A DNA stretch of 64,000 nucleotides. Source: Streptomyces carpinensis (GTDB lineage Bacteria > Actinomycetota > Actinomycetes > Streptomycetales > Streptomycetaceae). Of the stretch, positions 1 through 6,859 are shown in pieces. Below the pieces are notes generated by a model, which saw nothing but the letters and a program-made list of their open reading frames with translations, did not search any database and was not told where the DNA came from. Position 1 is the stretch's first letter. Every line of letters begins with the position of its first letter. The translations under genes and the position numbers were made by a program. Location of the stretch: contig NZ_MUBM01000085.1 of assembly GCF_002154505.1 (NCBI RefSeq), forward strand, positions 230 through 64,229, written 5' to 3'.

Positions 1-264
1 CTCAACCTGGTCGCCGCCTGGCGCGAGGCCAAGGTCTTCACCGATGCCGAGCGCGCCGCGCTGGAGCTGGCGGAACAGGGCACCCGCATCGCCGACGCGG
101 CCGGCGGCGTCCCGGACGAGGTCTGGGCGAATGCCGCCAAGCACTACGACGAGGACCAGCTCGCCGCCCTGGTGACCCAGATCGCCGTGATCAACGCCTT
201 CAACCGCGGCAACGTCATCACCCAGCAGCCCGCCGGCGACTACGAGGTCGGCCAGTTCCACTGA
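1..264 (+). CDS. Carboxymuconolactone decarboxylase (AhpD-like) family protein, 3' part
   Basis: Only the last 87 codons lie in the window; the gene begins before position 1 and stops with TGA at 262-264. The readable part is helical and contains an AWREAK..FTDAERAALELAE segment followed by a VWANAAKHYDEDQLAALVTQIAVINAFNR segment broken here for length, ending GQFH. This is the C-terminal half of the alkylhydroperoxidase AhpD-like core as found in many actinomycete CMD proteins. The CxxC redox pair, if present, would be upstream of the window. Substrate is unknown. The next gene is on the opposite strand and convergent, so this end is not operonic with it. Confidence 0.75.
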   Translation, partial: LNLVAAWREAKVFTDAERAALELAEQGTRIADAAGGVPDEVWANAAKHYDEDQLAALVTQIAVINAFNRGNVITQQPAGDYEVGQFH

Positions 265-297
265 CGGGGCGGCGGCGACGGCCGGTGTCGACCGGCA

Positions 298-1197
298 TCA
301 GCGGCAGTCCTGGGGGACCGTGGCCCGCAGTTCCCGCACGAAGGCGCGCACGACGGCGGATCGGGCGAGTTCGGAGGTGGTGACGTAGCCGACCTGGCGG
401 GTCGGGCGGGCGGGGCCGAGATCGGTGACGGCGACCGAGGCCGGTGCGCCGGCCAGGGAGAGCGCGGGCATGATCGCCATGCCGTGTCCCGCGCTCACCA
501 GGGAGAGGACCGTTCCGTCGTCCTCTGCCTCGACGGTCGCCGCCGGGATCCAGTCCTGCGCAGCCCACCAGCCGCGGGTGTACGAGCCGCAGTTCTCGGC
601 CCAGTCGACCAGCGGCAGCGAGCGTGGGTCGGCGTGGCCCTCCGGGTGCACCAGGGCGTAGGGCTCGTCGAAGAGTCCGCTCGCGACCAGCCCCGGAGGT
701 GGCGGCACGGAACCGCCCAGGGTGGCGATGGCTATGTCGGCCTTCCCGTCGGTCACTTCGCCCGCGGTGCCGCGCCCCACCTCGCGGACGACCCGCACCC
801 GCGGCTCGATCCCGGGGTGCCGGACGCGCAGCCGCTGCAGGACGGGTGGCAGCAGGTGGAGAGCCGCGCTGCGGAAGGCCGCGATCCGCAGCGGTCCCGC
901 CGCCGCGTCGGGCCGGGCCGCCTCACGGGCCTCGGCGGTCAGGACGTCCAGCAGGCGCAGGATACGGCGGGCGTGGGCGACGGCCTTCCCACCGGCAGCG
1001 GTGGGGCGGGCACCGGCGCGGGAACGTTCGAAGAGCACGGCACCGATCTTGCGCTCGCTGCCGCGGACCGAGTGGGAGACCGCGGACTGGGTCACACCGA
1101 GCGTATCGGCCGCGGCCGAGAAGCCGCCGGCGTCCGCGACCGCCACCAGGATGCGCAACTCGTGCGGGGCGAGATCGGAGTCGGTCGTGCGGGCCAC
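298..1197 (-). CDS. LysR-family transcriptional regulator
   Basis: A 299-residue protein with the normal LysR length. The N-terminal winged helix-turn-helix covers about residues 10-70 (ELRILVAVADAGGFSAAA, then TQSAVSHSVR). A periplasmic-binding-like effector domain fills about 95-295. The start is GTG at 1197, with a GAGGTGAG ribosome-binding stretch just upstream. It is divergent from the oxidoreductase at 1298 across a 100-bp gap that carries a perfect T-N11-A palindrome, the usual LysR architecture, so it probably controls that gene and itself. The inducer cannot be read from sequence. Confidence 0.88.
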   Translation of the reverse strand: MARTTDSDLAPHELRILVAVADAGGFSAAADTLGVTQSAVSHSVRGSERKIGAVLFERSRAGARPTAAGGKAVAHARRILRLLDVLTAEAREAARPDAAAGPLRIAAFRSAALHLLPPVLQRLRVRHPGIEPRVRVVREVGRGTAGEVTDGKADIAIATLGGSVPPPPGLVASGLFDEPYALVHPEGHADPRSLPLVDWAENCGSYTRGWWAAQDWIPAATVEAEDDGTVLSLVSAGHGMAIMPALSLAGAPASVAVTDLGPARPTRQVGYVTTSELARSAVVRAFVRELRATVPQDCR

Positions 1198-1216
1198 GGG
1201 GCGCTCACCTCAACGT

Positions 1217-1231
1217 ATGAGTACTGCTCAT
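1217..1231. promoter_or_regulatory. LysR-type T-N11-A operator
   Basis: ATGAG-N5-CTCAT is a perfect 15-bp inverted repeat containing T-N11-A, the classic LysR box. It lies in the 100-bp divergent gap between the LysR gene and the oxidoreductase. A further ATGAG half-site occurs at 1247-1251, 30 bp away, as expected for a regulatory/activation site pair. The assignment is inferred from position and motif. Confidence 0.6.
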
Positions 1232-1297
1232 GGAACGGTGCGTCGCATGAGCCCAACCGGCTGCCGAGACGGCGCATTCCCGTCCTACGGTCCGGGC

Positions 1298-2344
1298 ATG
1301 AACGAGACCGCACTCACCGTGCACCAGACCGCCCGCCCTCACGCCTTTCCCACCACGGAGCACTTCGCCTTCGTCGAGTCCGCCGTCCCCGAGCCCACGG
1401 CCGGCAGCGCGCTCGTCGAGAACCTCTACTGGTCCGTCGACCCCTACCATCGCGAGATGATGGACGACGTGCCCGGCGGCTTCGCCCTCGACGCACCGCT
1501 GGAGGGCCGCACCATCGGGCGGGTGATCGCCTCCCGCACGCCGCGGCTGGCCGAGGGCGACGTCGTGTTCCACCGGCAGGGCTGGCGGACGCACGCGATG
1601 GTCACGCCCGAGGAGATCCGGCGGCTGCCCCGCTTCGAGGGGGTGCCCCTGACCGCGTACCTGAGCGTCCTGGGCGGCACCGGCCTGACCGCCTATGTCG
1701 GCCTGACCCGGATCGCCCGGCTCCAGGCGGGCGAGGACCTGTTCGTGTCGGGCGCCGCCGGCGGTGTCGGCACGGCGACCGGGCGGTTCGCCAGACTGCT
1801 CGGCGCCGGACGGCTCGTGGGCAGCGCGGGCTCGGCGGCCAAGGTGCACCACCTCACGCGGGAGGTGGGCTACGACGCCGCCTTCGACTACCACGACGGA
1901 CCCGCCGCCGACCTGCTCGGCACGGTCGCGCCGGACGGCATCGACGTGTTCGTCGACAACGTCGGCGGCGGACAACTGGCCGCGGCCGTGGGTGCGTTGC
2001 GTGAGTTCGGGCGCATCGTCCGGGTCGGCACCATCAGCCAGTACAACAACCGCGACGTGCCGCCGCCGCGCTTCGACCACGCGGACATCGTGGAGAAGAG
2101 CATCCGCATGGAGGGCTTCCTGGTCAGGAACCACCGTGAGGCGCAGGAGGAGTTGTACGAGTTCGCGGTGCCGCATCTGCGGAGCGGCCGGCTCGCTCCG
2201 GACGAGACGGTGGTCGACGGGTTCGAGCGCATCGTGGACGCGTTCCTGGGCATGCTGCGCGGTGAGAACACCGGCAAGATCATCGTCCGGGACCACACGC
2301 AGGTCCCGTCCGCGTACGGACGGGACCTCGAGCCGTCGTCGTGA
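1298..2344 (+). CDS. NADP-dependent zinc-free oxidoreductase (MDR superfamily, prostaglandin-reductase/CurA-like)
   Basis: A 348-residue medium-chain reductase. Residues about 10-110 form the GroES-like domain, without the zinc-ligand Cys/His set of alcohol dehydrogenases. The Rossmann dinucleotide site reads SGAAGGVGTATGRFARLLGA near residue 150, followed by a SVDNVGG-type VDNVGGG segment typical of the 2-alkenal/prostaglandin reductase branch. The family reduces the double bond of enals and enones with NADPH. The start is the ATG at 1298; an in-frame extension upstream would run through the LysR operator and coding sequence. It is convergent with helR. Confidence 0.85.
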   Translation: MNETALTVHQTARPHAFPTTEHFAFVESAVPEPTAGSALVENLYWSVDPYHREMMDDVPGGFALDAPLEGRTIGRVIASRTPRLAEGDVVFHRQGWRTHAMVTPEEIRRLPRFEGVPLTAYLSVLGGTGLTAYVGLTRIARLQAGEDLFVSGAAGGVGTATGRFARLLGAGRLVGSAGSAAKVHHLTREVGYDAAFDYHDGPAADLLGTVAPDGIDVFVDNVGGGQLAAAVGALREFGRIVRVGTISQYNNRDVPPPRFDHADIVEKSIRMEGFLVRNHREAQEELYEFAVPHLRSGRLAPDETVVDGFERIVDAFLGMLRGENTGKIIVRDHTQVPSAYGRDLEPSS

Positions 2345-2390
2345 CGGGTACCGGCGACGCGTCCGGCACCGGGTGTTGCTCCGGCCCGCG

Positions 2391-4544
2391 TCAGCGGCTC
2401 GTCAGGATGACGAGTTGCCGGGTCGCCCGGGTCATCGCGACATAGCGGTCGACCGCCCCTTCGACGCCCTCGCCGAACTCCTCCGGGTCGACGAGGACGA
2501 CCAGGTCGAACTCGAGCCCCTTCGACAGCTCCGGGGTCAGCGACCGGACCCGGGACGACGTGGTCCGGAACGTGGCGTCGCCGATGACGCAGGCGATCCC
2601 CTCGGCGTGCGCGGCGAGCCAGGTGCCGAGGATCGAGTCCAGATCCGACACGGATCCGTGGACGACGGGGACGCCGCTGCGGCGGATGGAGGTCGGCACG
2701 TTGGCGTCCGGGAGCACCGCCCGGATGACCGGCTCGGCCTCCGCCATGACTTCCTCCGGCGTCCGGTAGTTGATGCTCAGGCGGGCCAGGTCGACCCGGT
2801 CGAGCCCGATCCGCTCGAGCCGCTCCCGCCACGACTCGGTGAACCCGTGCCGGGCCTGGGCGCGGTCCCCGACGATGGTGAAACTCCGGGACGGGCACCG
2901 CAGCAGCAGCATCTGCCACTCCGCGTCGGTCAGTTCCTGGGCCTCGTCCACGACGATGTGCGCGAACGGGCCGGCGAGCAGGTCGGGTTCGGGGTGGGGC
3001 AGCGCGTCCTCGTCGACCAGCGTGTTCTGCAGGTCCTGTCCGGTCAGCATCGTCATCAGCATGCCTTGCCAGTCGTCATCGGTCCTCAGCAGGTTCTCGG
3101 TGACCTGGGCCCGGTACTCGCGTTCGGCGGCGGCGGAGGCCTCGAGCCGGCGCTTGCGCCGGGACGCCTCCGGGTCGCCGAGCCGCTGCCGCGCCGCGTC
3201 CAGGAGCGGCAGGTCGGACACCGTCCAGGCCTGCGGGTGCGCGCGCTGCAGCCTGCGTACCTCGTCAGGGCCCAGCCAGGGAGCGCTCATCCGCAGGTAG
3301 GCCGGCACCGACCACAGGTCTCCGACGAGGTCGGCCGCTTCGATCAGCGGCCACGCGCGGCCGAGGGCCGCGTTCAGCTCCTCGTCCTGCCGCAGCGCTC
3401 TGCGGAACAGGTCGGGCGAGACGTCGCCGTCGTACTTGTCCCTCAGGATCTCGACCAGCTTCTCCCAGATCTGGTCGCGGGCCTCGTTGTGCGGAGTACC
3501 GGGCTCCGGCGCCTCGAAGGCCTCGGCCCAGTCGTCGGCGGTCAGCCGGATGTCGGACCAGTCGACCGTGACCGTCATCGCCTCGGTGGGCGGCTCCTCG
3601 TAGAACCCGACGGCCCTCTCGATCGCCTTCACCATCTCCGCGGACGACTTCAGGCGGGCCGCCTCGGGGTCGGTCTCGACCGTTGCCGAGGCGCCCTCGG
3701 CGACGAGGTCCCGCAGGATGCAGGTCTGCACCCCCTCCTCGCCGAGGCTGGGCAGGACGTCGGAGACGTAGGACAGGTAGGGCCGGTGCGGACCGACGAA
3801 CAGCACACCGCCCCGCCGGTGACCGAGGCGCGGGTCGGAGTAGAGGAGGTGGGCGGTGCGGTGCAGGGCGACGACGGTCTTGCCGGTGCCGGGACCGCCG
3901 TCGACGACGAGAGCGCCGCGGGACCCCGCCCGGATGATGGCGTCCTGGTCGGCCTGGATGGTGGCGAGCACGTCCCGCATGCGGGCCGACCGGTTGGTGC
4001 CCAGGCTGGCGATGAAGGCGGACTGGTCGTCGAGCGCCGCGCGCCCCTCGAGCCCGTCCGCGGTGAACACCTCGTCCCAGTAGTCACTGATCCGTCCGCG
4101 GGTCCACCGGTACCTGCGGCGGCTCAGCAGACCCATCGGGTCGGCATGGGTCGCCGCGAAGAACGGCTCGGCCGCGGGGGAGCGCCAGTCGATCAGCAGC
4201 CGGTGGCCCTCGCTGTCGGTGAGGCCCAGCCGTCCGATGTAGACGGGCTCGGCGTCGCCCGCGGGGACCATGTGCCCGAGACACAGGTCCAGGCCGAAGC
4301 GGCGCAGAGCGCGCAGCCGGCCGTTCAGCCGGTGGACCTCGATGTCCCGGTCCATCGCCTCCTGGCCGACCCCGCCGGGCGCCTTGAGTTCGGCGTCGAG
4401 GCGGTCGGACAGTTCGGCGATGGTCCGCTCGAGGGTCTCCGCGATGGCCGCGAACTGCACCTCGTCGCGGGCGATCAGCGCCGGGTCGGCCTTGAGGGAG
4501 AGGTTGTCGGGAAGGTCGAACACGCTGGACGTCAGCGGGTGCAC
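2391..4544 (-). CDS. helR: HelD/HelR-type ATPase that protects RNA polymerase from rifamycins
   Basis: A 717-residue UvrD-like superfamily-1 ATPase. The N-terminal coiled-coil (about 15-80, rich in E/R with IAETLERTIAELSDRLDAEL-like heptads) matches the arm that HelD inserts into the RNA polymerase secondary channel. The segment YIGRLGL..DWRSPAAEPFF follows. The Walker A site is GGPGTGKT near residue 217, and a DEAQELTDAEW Walker B lies near 535. The GTG start at 4544 has GGAG 8 bp upstream. HelR proteins displace rifamycins from RNA polymerase. Position directly downstream of a rifamycin glycosyltransferase and a rifamycin-associated-element palindrome favours HelR over a housekeeping HelD. 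A general HelD role is the alternative. Confidence 0.85.
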   Translation of the reverse strand: MHPLTSSVFDLPDNLSLKADPALIARDEVQFAAIAETLERTIAELSDRLDAELKAPGGVGQEAMDRDIEVHRLNGRLRALRRFGLDLCLGHMVPAGDAEPVYIGRLGLTDSEGHRLLIDWRSPAAEPFFAATHADPMGLLSRRRYRWTRGRISDYWDEVFTADGLEGRAALDDQSAFIASLGTNRSARMRDVLATIQADQDAIIRAGSRGALVVDGGPGTGKTVVALHRTAHLLYSDPRLGHRRGGVLFVGPHRPYLSYVSDVLPSLGEEGVQTCILRDLVAEGASATVETDPEAARLKSSAEMVKAIERAVGFYEEPPTEAMTVTVDWSDIRLTADDWAEAFEAPEPGTPHNEARDQIWEKLVEILRDKYDGDVSPDLFRRALRQDEELNAALGRAWPLIEAADLVGDLWSVPAYLRMSAPWLGPDEVRRLQRAHPQAWTVSDLPLLDAARQRLGDPEASRRKRRLEASAAAEREYRAQVTENLLRTDDDWQGMLMTMLTGQDLQNTLVDEDALPHPEPDLLAGPFAHIVVDEAQELTDAEWQMLLLRCPSRSFTIVGDRAQARHGFTESWRERLERIGLDRVDLARLSINYRTPEEVMAEAEPVIRAVLPDANVPTSIRRSGVPVVHGSVSDLDSILGTWLAAHAEGIACVIGDATFRTTSSRVRSLTPELSKGLEFDLVVLVDPEEFGEGVEGAVDRYVAMTRATRQLVILTSR

Positions 4545-4581
4545 GTCATCGGCTCCGTTCTGGGGTCGCTCGCGACCGTTT

Positions 4582-4596
4582 CTTGCGGCAGGGTTT
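4582..4596 (-). promoter_or_regulatory. Degenerate rifamycin-associated element upstream of helR
   Basis: CTTGCGGCA at 4582-4590 followed by GGG repeats 9 bp of the core of the strong palindrome at 6026-6048 (CTTGCGGCAAGG when read on the minus strand). It sits 38 bp upstream of the helR start. The flanking G/C arms are replaced by A/T-rich sequence, so it is a weak or partial copy. Inference from similarity and location only. Confidence 0.4.
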
Positions 4597-4733
4597 CTGG
4601 ACCGGCGTGACGAACCTGGTGGCCATGACGAGCAACGCTCCGCCTGACCTGGACCCGTGGCCGTCGCCGGTTCGGCTCCCAGGGTCGGCAGGGTCTAGTC
4701 GTTCCGGGGCCTGGCTCGAGGTGCCCGCCCGGC

Positions 4734-5969
4734 TCACGCGGGCACGGGCGGTGTCTCCCGGCTGATCGTGTCGAGCAGCAGCTTCGCGGCCACCGCCGCC
4801 CCGTCGGCGCGGACCGTCCCGGCCACGGTGGTCGCTCGCGCACCGGTCCCGGGGGCCAGGGCTGCCTTGAGCGCGGCGGCCAGGGACTCGAACGTCGGGG
4901 TCGGGCCGTCGTGTGCCGTACCGATGCCTAGTTCGGCCACCCGGGCGGCCCAGTACGGCTGGTCCGCCGCCTGGGGGACCACCACCTGAGGCGTGCCTGC
5001 CCGGGTGGCCGTCGTGGTGGTGCCCGCGCCGCCGTGGTGCACCACGGCCGCCACCCGGCCGAACAGCGCCTGATGGTTGACCTCGCCGACGACGAAGCAG
5101 TCGTCCCGATCGTCGATCAGGGACAGGTCGGCCCAGCCACGGGCGACGAGCACGCGGTGCCCCTGCGCCCGGACGGCCTCGATGGCCACTTGTGCGGCAT
5201 TCGCCGAGGCGCGCATGGGCATGCTGCCGAAGCCGACGAACACCGGTGGCTCGCCGGCGTCCAGGAATGCCACCAGGTCTTCCGGCAGCGGGCGCTCGTC
5301 CGGCAGGAGCCACGCTCCGGTCTGTACGACGTCCAGGCCCGGGGTCTGGTGCCACGGGTCCAGAGCCGGGTCCGTGGCCAGCCACGGCTGGTCGCCGATG
5401 ACGTAGTCGCGCACGTGCTCCACCGGTGGCAGGCCGATCGACGTCCGGTTGGTGTTGAGCGCCTCACCGAACAGCGCGTCGATGCTCTGGGCGTCCAGCT
5501 CCCACAGCACCCGGTTGTCGGTCACCTCCAGTGGGAACGGCCGGCCCGGATACGCCAACGGCGGGTGGTGCGGCGACGGCAGGGTGAGCTGCTGGAAGGT
5601 CACGTACACGGAGCGGATGCCCAGCTTCTCGGCCACCGACCGCGCGCCGGCCGCGGCCGGCATCATGCCCGTGGCCACCAGCACGTCGCATCCCTCGGCC
5701 GCCGCGATGACCGCGTCGAACTGGCCGGCGATGACCTCGGCGGCACGCCGGGGCAGGTCTGCCGGCGCCGGCACGGCGGTCGTCAGCGCGCGCGCCGACG
5801 GGCCGAACGGCACCAGCGGCACGCCCACACCGGCCAGCCGCCGCGCGAAGTCCTCGTCCGGCGGCGCGCACACCCGTACCTCGGCACCGAGTTCCCGCAA
5901 CCGCACCGCGAGTGCCACCAGAGGCTCGACGTCCCCCCGCGAACCGTACGTCGACAACATCACGCGCAT
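4734..5969 (-). CDS. rgt: Rifamycin glycosyltransferase-like MGT-family enzyme
   Basis: A 411-residue GT1 glycosyltransferase with a GT-B fold. The N-terminal acceptor domain opens with RVMLSTYGSRGDVEPLVALA. The C-terminal nucleotide-sugar site reads VNHQALFGRVAAVVHHGGAGTT (split by the usual HHGGAGT motif near residue 310), then PQAADQPYWAARV. Known relatives attach glucose to the 23-hydroxyl of rifampicin (Rgt) or glucosylate macrolides. The ATG at 5969 has GGGAG 7 bp upstream. It lies directly behind the rifamycin-associated-element palindrome and directly before helR on the same strand, which supports the rifamycin role. Macrolide transfer is the alternative. Confidence 0.8.
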   Translation of the reverse strand: MRVMLSTYGSRGDVEPLVALAVRLRELGAEVRVCAPPDEDFARRLAGVGVPLVPFGPSARALTTAVPAPADLPRRAAEVIAGQFDAVIAAAEGCDVLVATGMMPAAAGARSVAEKLGIRSVYVTFQQLTLPSPHHPPLAYPGRPFPLEVTDNRVLWELDAQSIDALFGEALNTNRTSIGLPPVEHVRDYVIGDQPWLATDPALDPWHQTPGLDVVQTGAWLLPDERPLPEDLVAFLDAGEPPVFVGFGSMPMRASANAAQVAIEAVRAQGHRVLVARGWADLSLIDDRDDCFVVGEVNHQALFGRVAAVVHHGGAGTTTTATRAGTPQVVVPQAADQPYWAARVAELGIGTAHDGPTPTFESLAAALKAALAPGTGARATTVAGTVRADGAAVAAKLLLDTISRETPPVPA

Positions 5970-6025
5970 CCAGCGACTCCCGTTTTCGCAGATTCCGGCT
6001 CAGGCCGGAGATTCTGCGGCACACA

Positions 6026-6048
6026 GGGGGCCTTGCCGCAAGGCCCCC
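6026..6048 (-). promoter_or_regulatory. Rifamycin-associated element (RAE)-like palindrome
   Basis: Perfect 11-bp arms, GGGGGCCTTGC and its complement, around a single C, extended by ACACA/TGTGT flanks to about 34 bp. The core CTTGCNGCAAG with G/C-rich arms matches my recollection of the element found upstream of rifamycin-inducible genes (rox, rph, rgt, arr, helR) in actinomycetes. It is 57 bp upstream of the rgt start. A TTATAA at 6055-6060 could be part of the promoter. Confidence 0.7.
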
Positions 6049-6069
6049 CGTGTGTTATAAGTTGAGAGT

Positions 6070-6104
6070 GGCAAGGAGCGGGTGAACTCCTTGCCTTTTC
6101 TTTT
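6070..6104 (+). terminator. Intrinsic terminator-like hairpin, plus orientation
   Basis: GGCAAGGAG at 6070-6078 pairs perfectly with CTCCTTGCC at 6087-6095 around an 8-nt loop and is followed by TTTTCTTTT. The U-tract is only on the plus strand, yet no plus-strand gene lies immediately upstream. It therefore either ends a short divergent transcript from the rgt promoter region or serves as a structured leader element. Confidence 0.6.
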
Positions 6105-6189
6105 GCCGTCCGCCGGAACGGTTCTCCTTGCGGGATCCGGTTCCGTGACGGGTCATACCGACTCGCGGGCCCGCCCCGCCCCGCGCCCG

Positions 6190-6704
6190 CCGGCTGGTGG
6201 GCGGACGACACACGCAGTCTGCGGCCACGGCGGGTCGGCCCCCAGGGCTTGAGGACCGAAATGACCGTCATGAAGACGTAGGCGGACAGAGAGACGATCG
6301 GCCCGGGCAGGACCGCGCGGGCGTCCGGCAGAGGTTGGCCGGCGGTCACGGCCGCGACGGCGGAGTTCAGCCCGGGGCGCAGCGCGAAGGCCGTGGCGGC
6401 GGTCGTGGCCAGGGTGAGCCAGAACTTCGTGTGGACCCATCGGTGCCTCGGGCCTCGCCAGGCCCCATGGCGTGCCCAGCGACAGCGGCAGTCCGCTGAG
6501 GAGGGTGAGGAACGCGACGGGGAGCAGGAGCCAGTCGGTGAAGATCTTCATGGCTCGGACGCAGGCCCCCGTGGTCACCACGGACCCGGTGGCGGTCGCG
6601 GTCACCCCGAGCGCGAGCAGCCCGAGCGTGAGCCCGAGCCGGCTCGCGGAGGCGGTCACATGGACGACGAGCAGAGCCTGGCGGGCGGGACGGCGCAGTT
6701 TCAC
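6190..6704 (-). pseudogene. Frameshifted four-helix membrane protein
   Basis: Reading from a GTG at 6704 gives KLRRPARQALLVVHV and two membrane segments (about SRLGLTLGLLALGVTA and TDWLLLPVAFLTLLSGL). Near 6446-6459 the frame breaks at a 7-bp imperfect tandem duplication (CCTCGGG/CCTCGCC on the plus strand). The next frame continues with HRWVHTKFWLTLATTAATAF, then VSLSAYVFMTVISVL and the basic tail KPWGPTRRGRR. The two halves join into a plausible small four-helix membrane protein of unknown function. The second frame runs on without a stop to 5960, through the RAE, so the natural end is also lost. Confidence 0.55.
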
Positions 6705-6859
6705 CCGGACACCGTGCCGGGCCGCGGCGGCGGAGGCATCTGACGGCGGGAGTAAGTCCGCGTACTGACCTCGGCGTACAGGAGGAGGACACCGAACGGT
6801 CCGGCGCCCCGGACACCGGCAGGCGGCGCCCGGGGCATCCGTTCGTACGGCCCGCTCCT

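Noticed and set aside
1764..4610. A very long plus-strand open frame opposite helR
   Set aside because: It is antisense to helR, highly Arg/Gly/Val-repetitive in composition and without motifs; such frames arise from GC-rich third positions.
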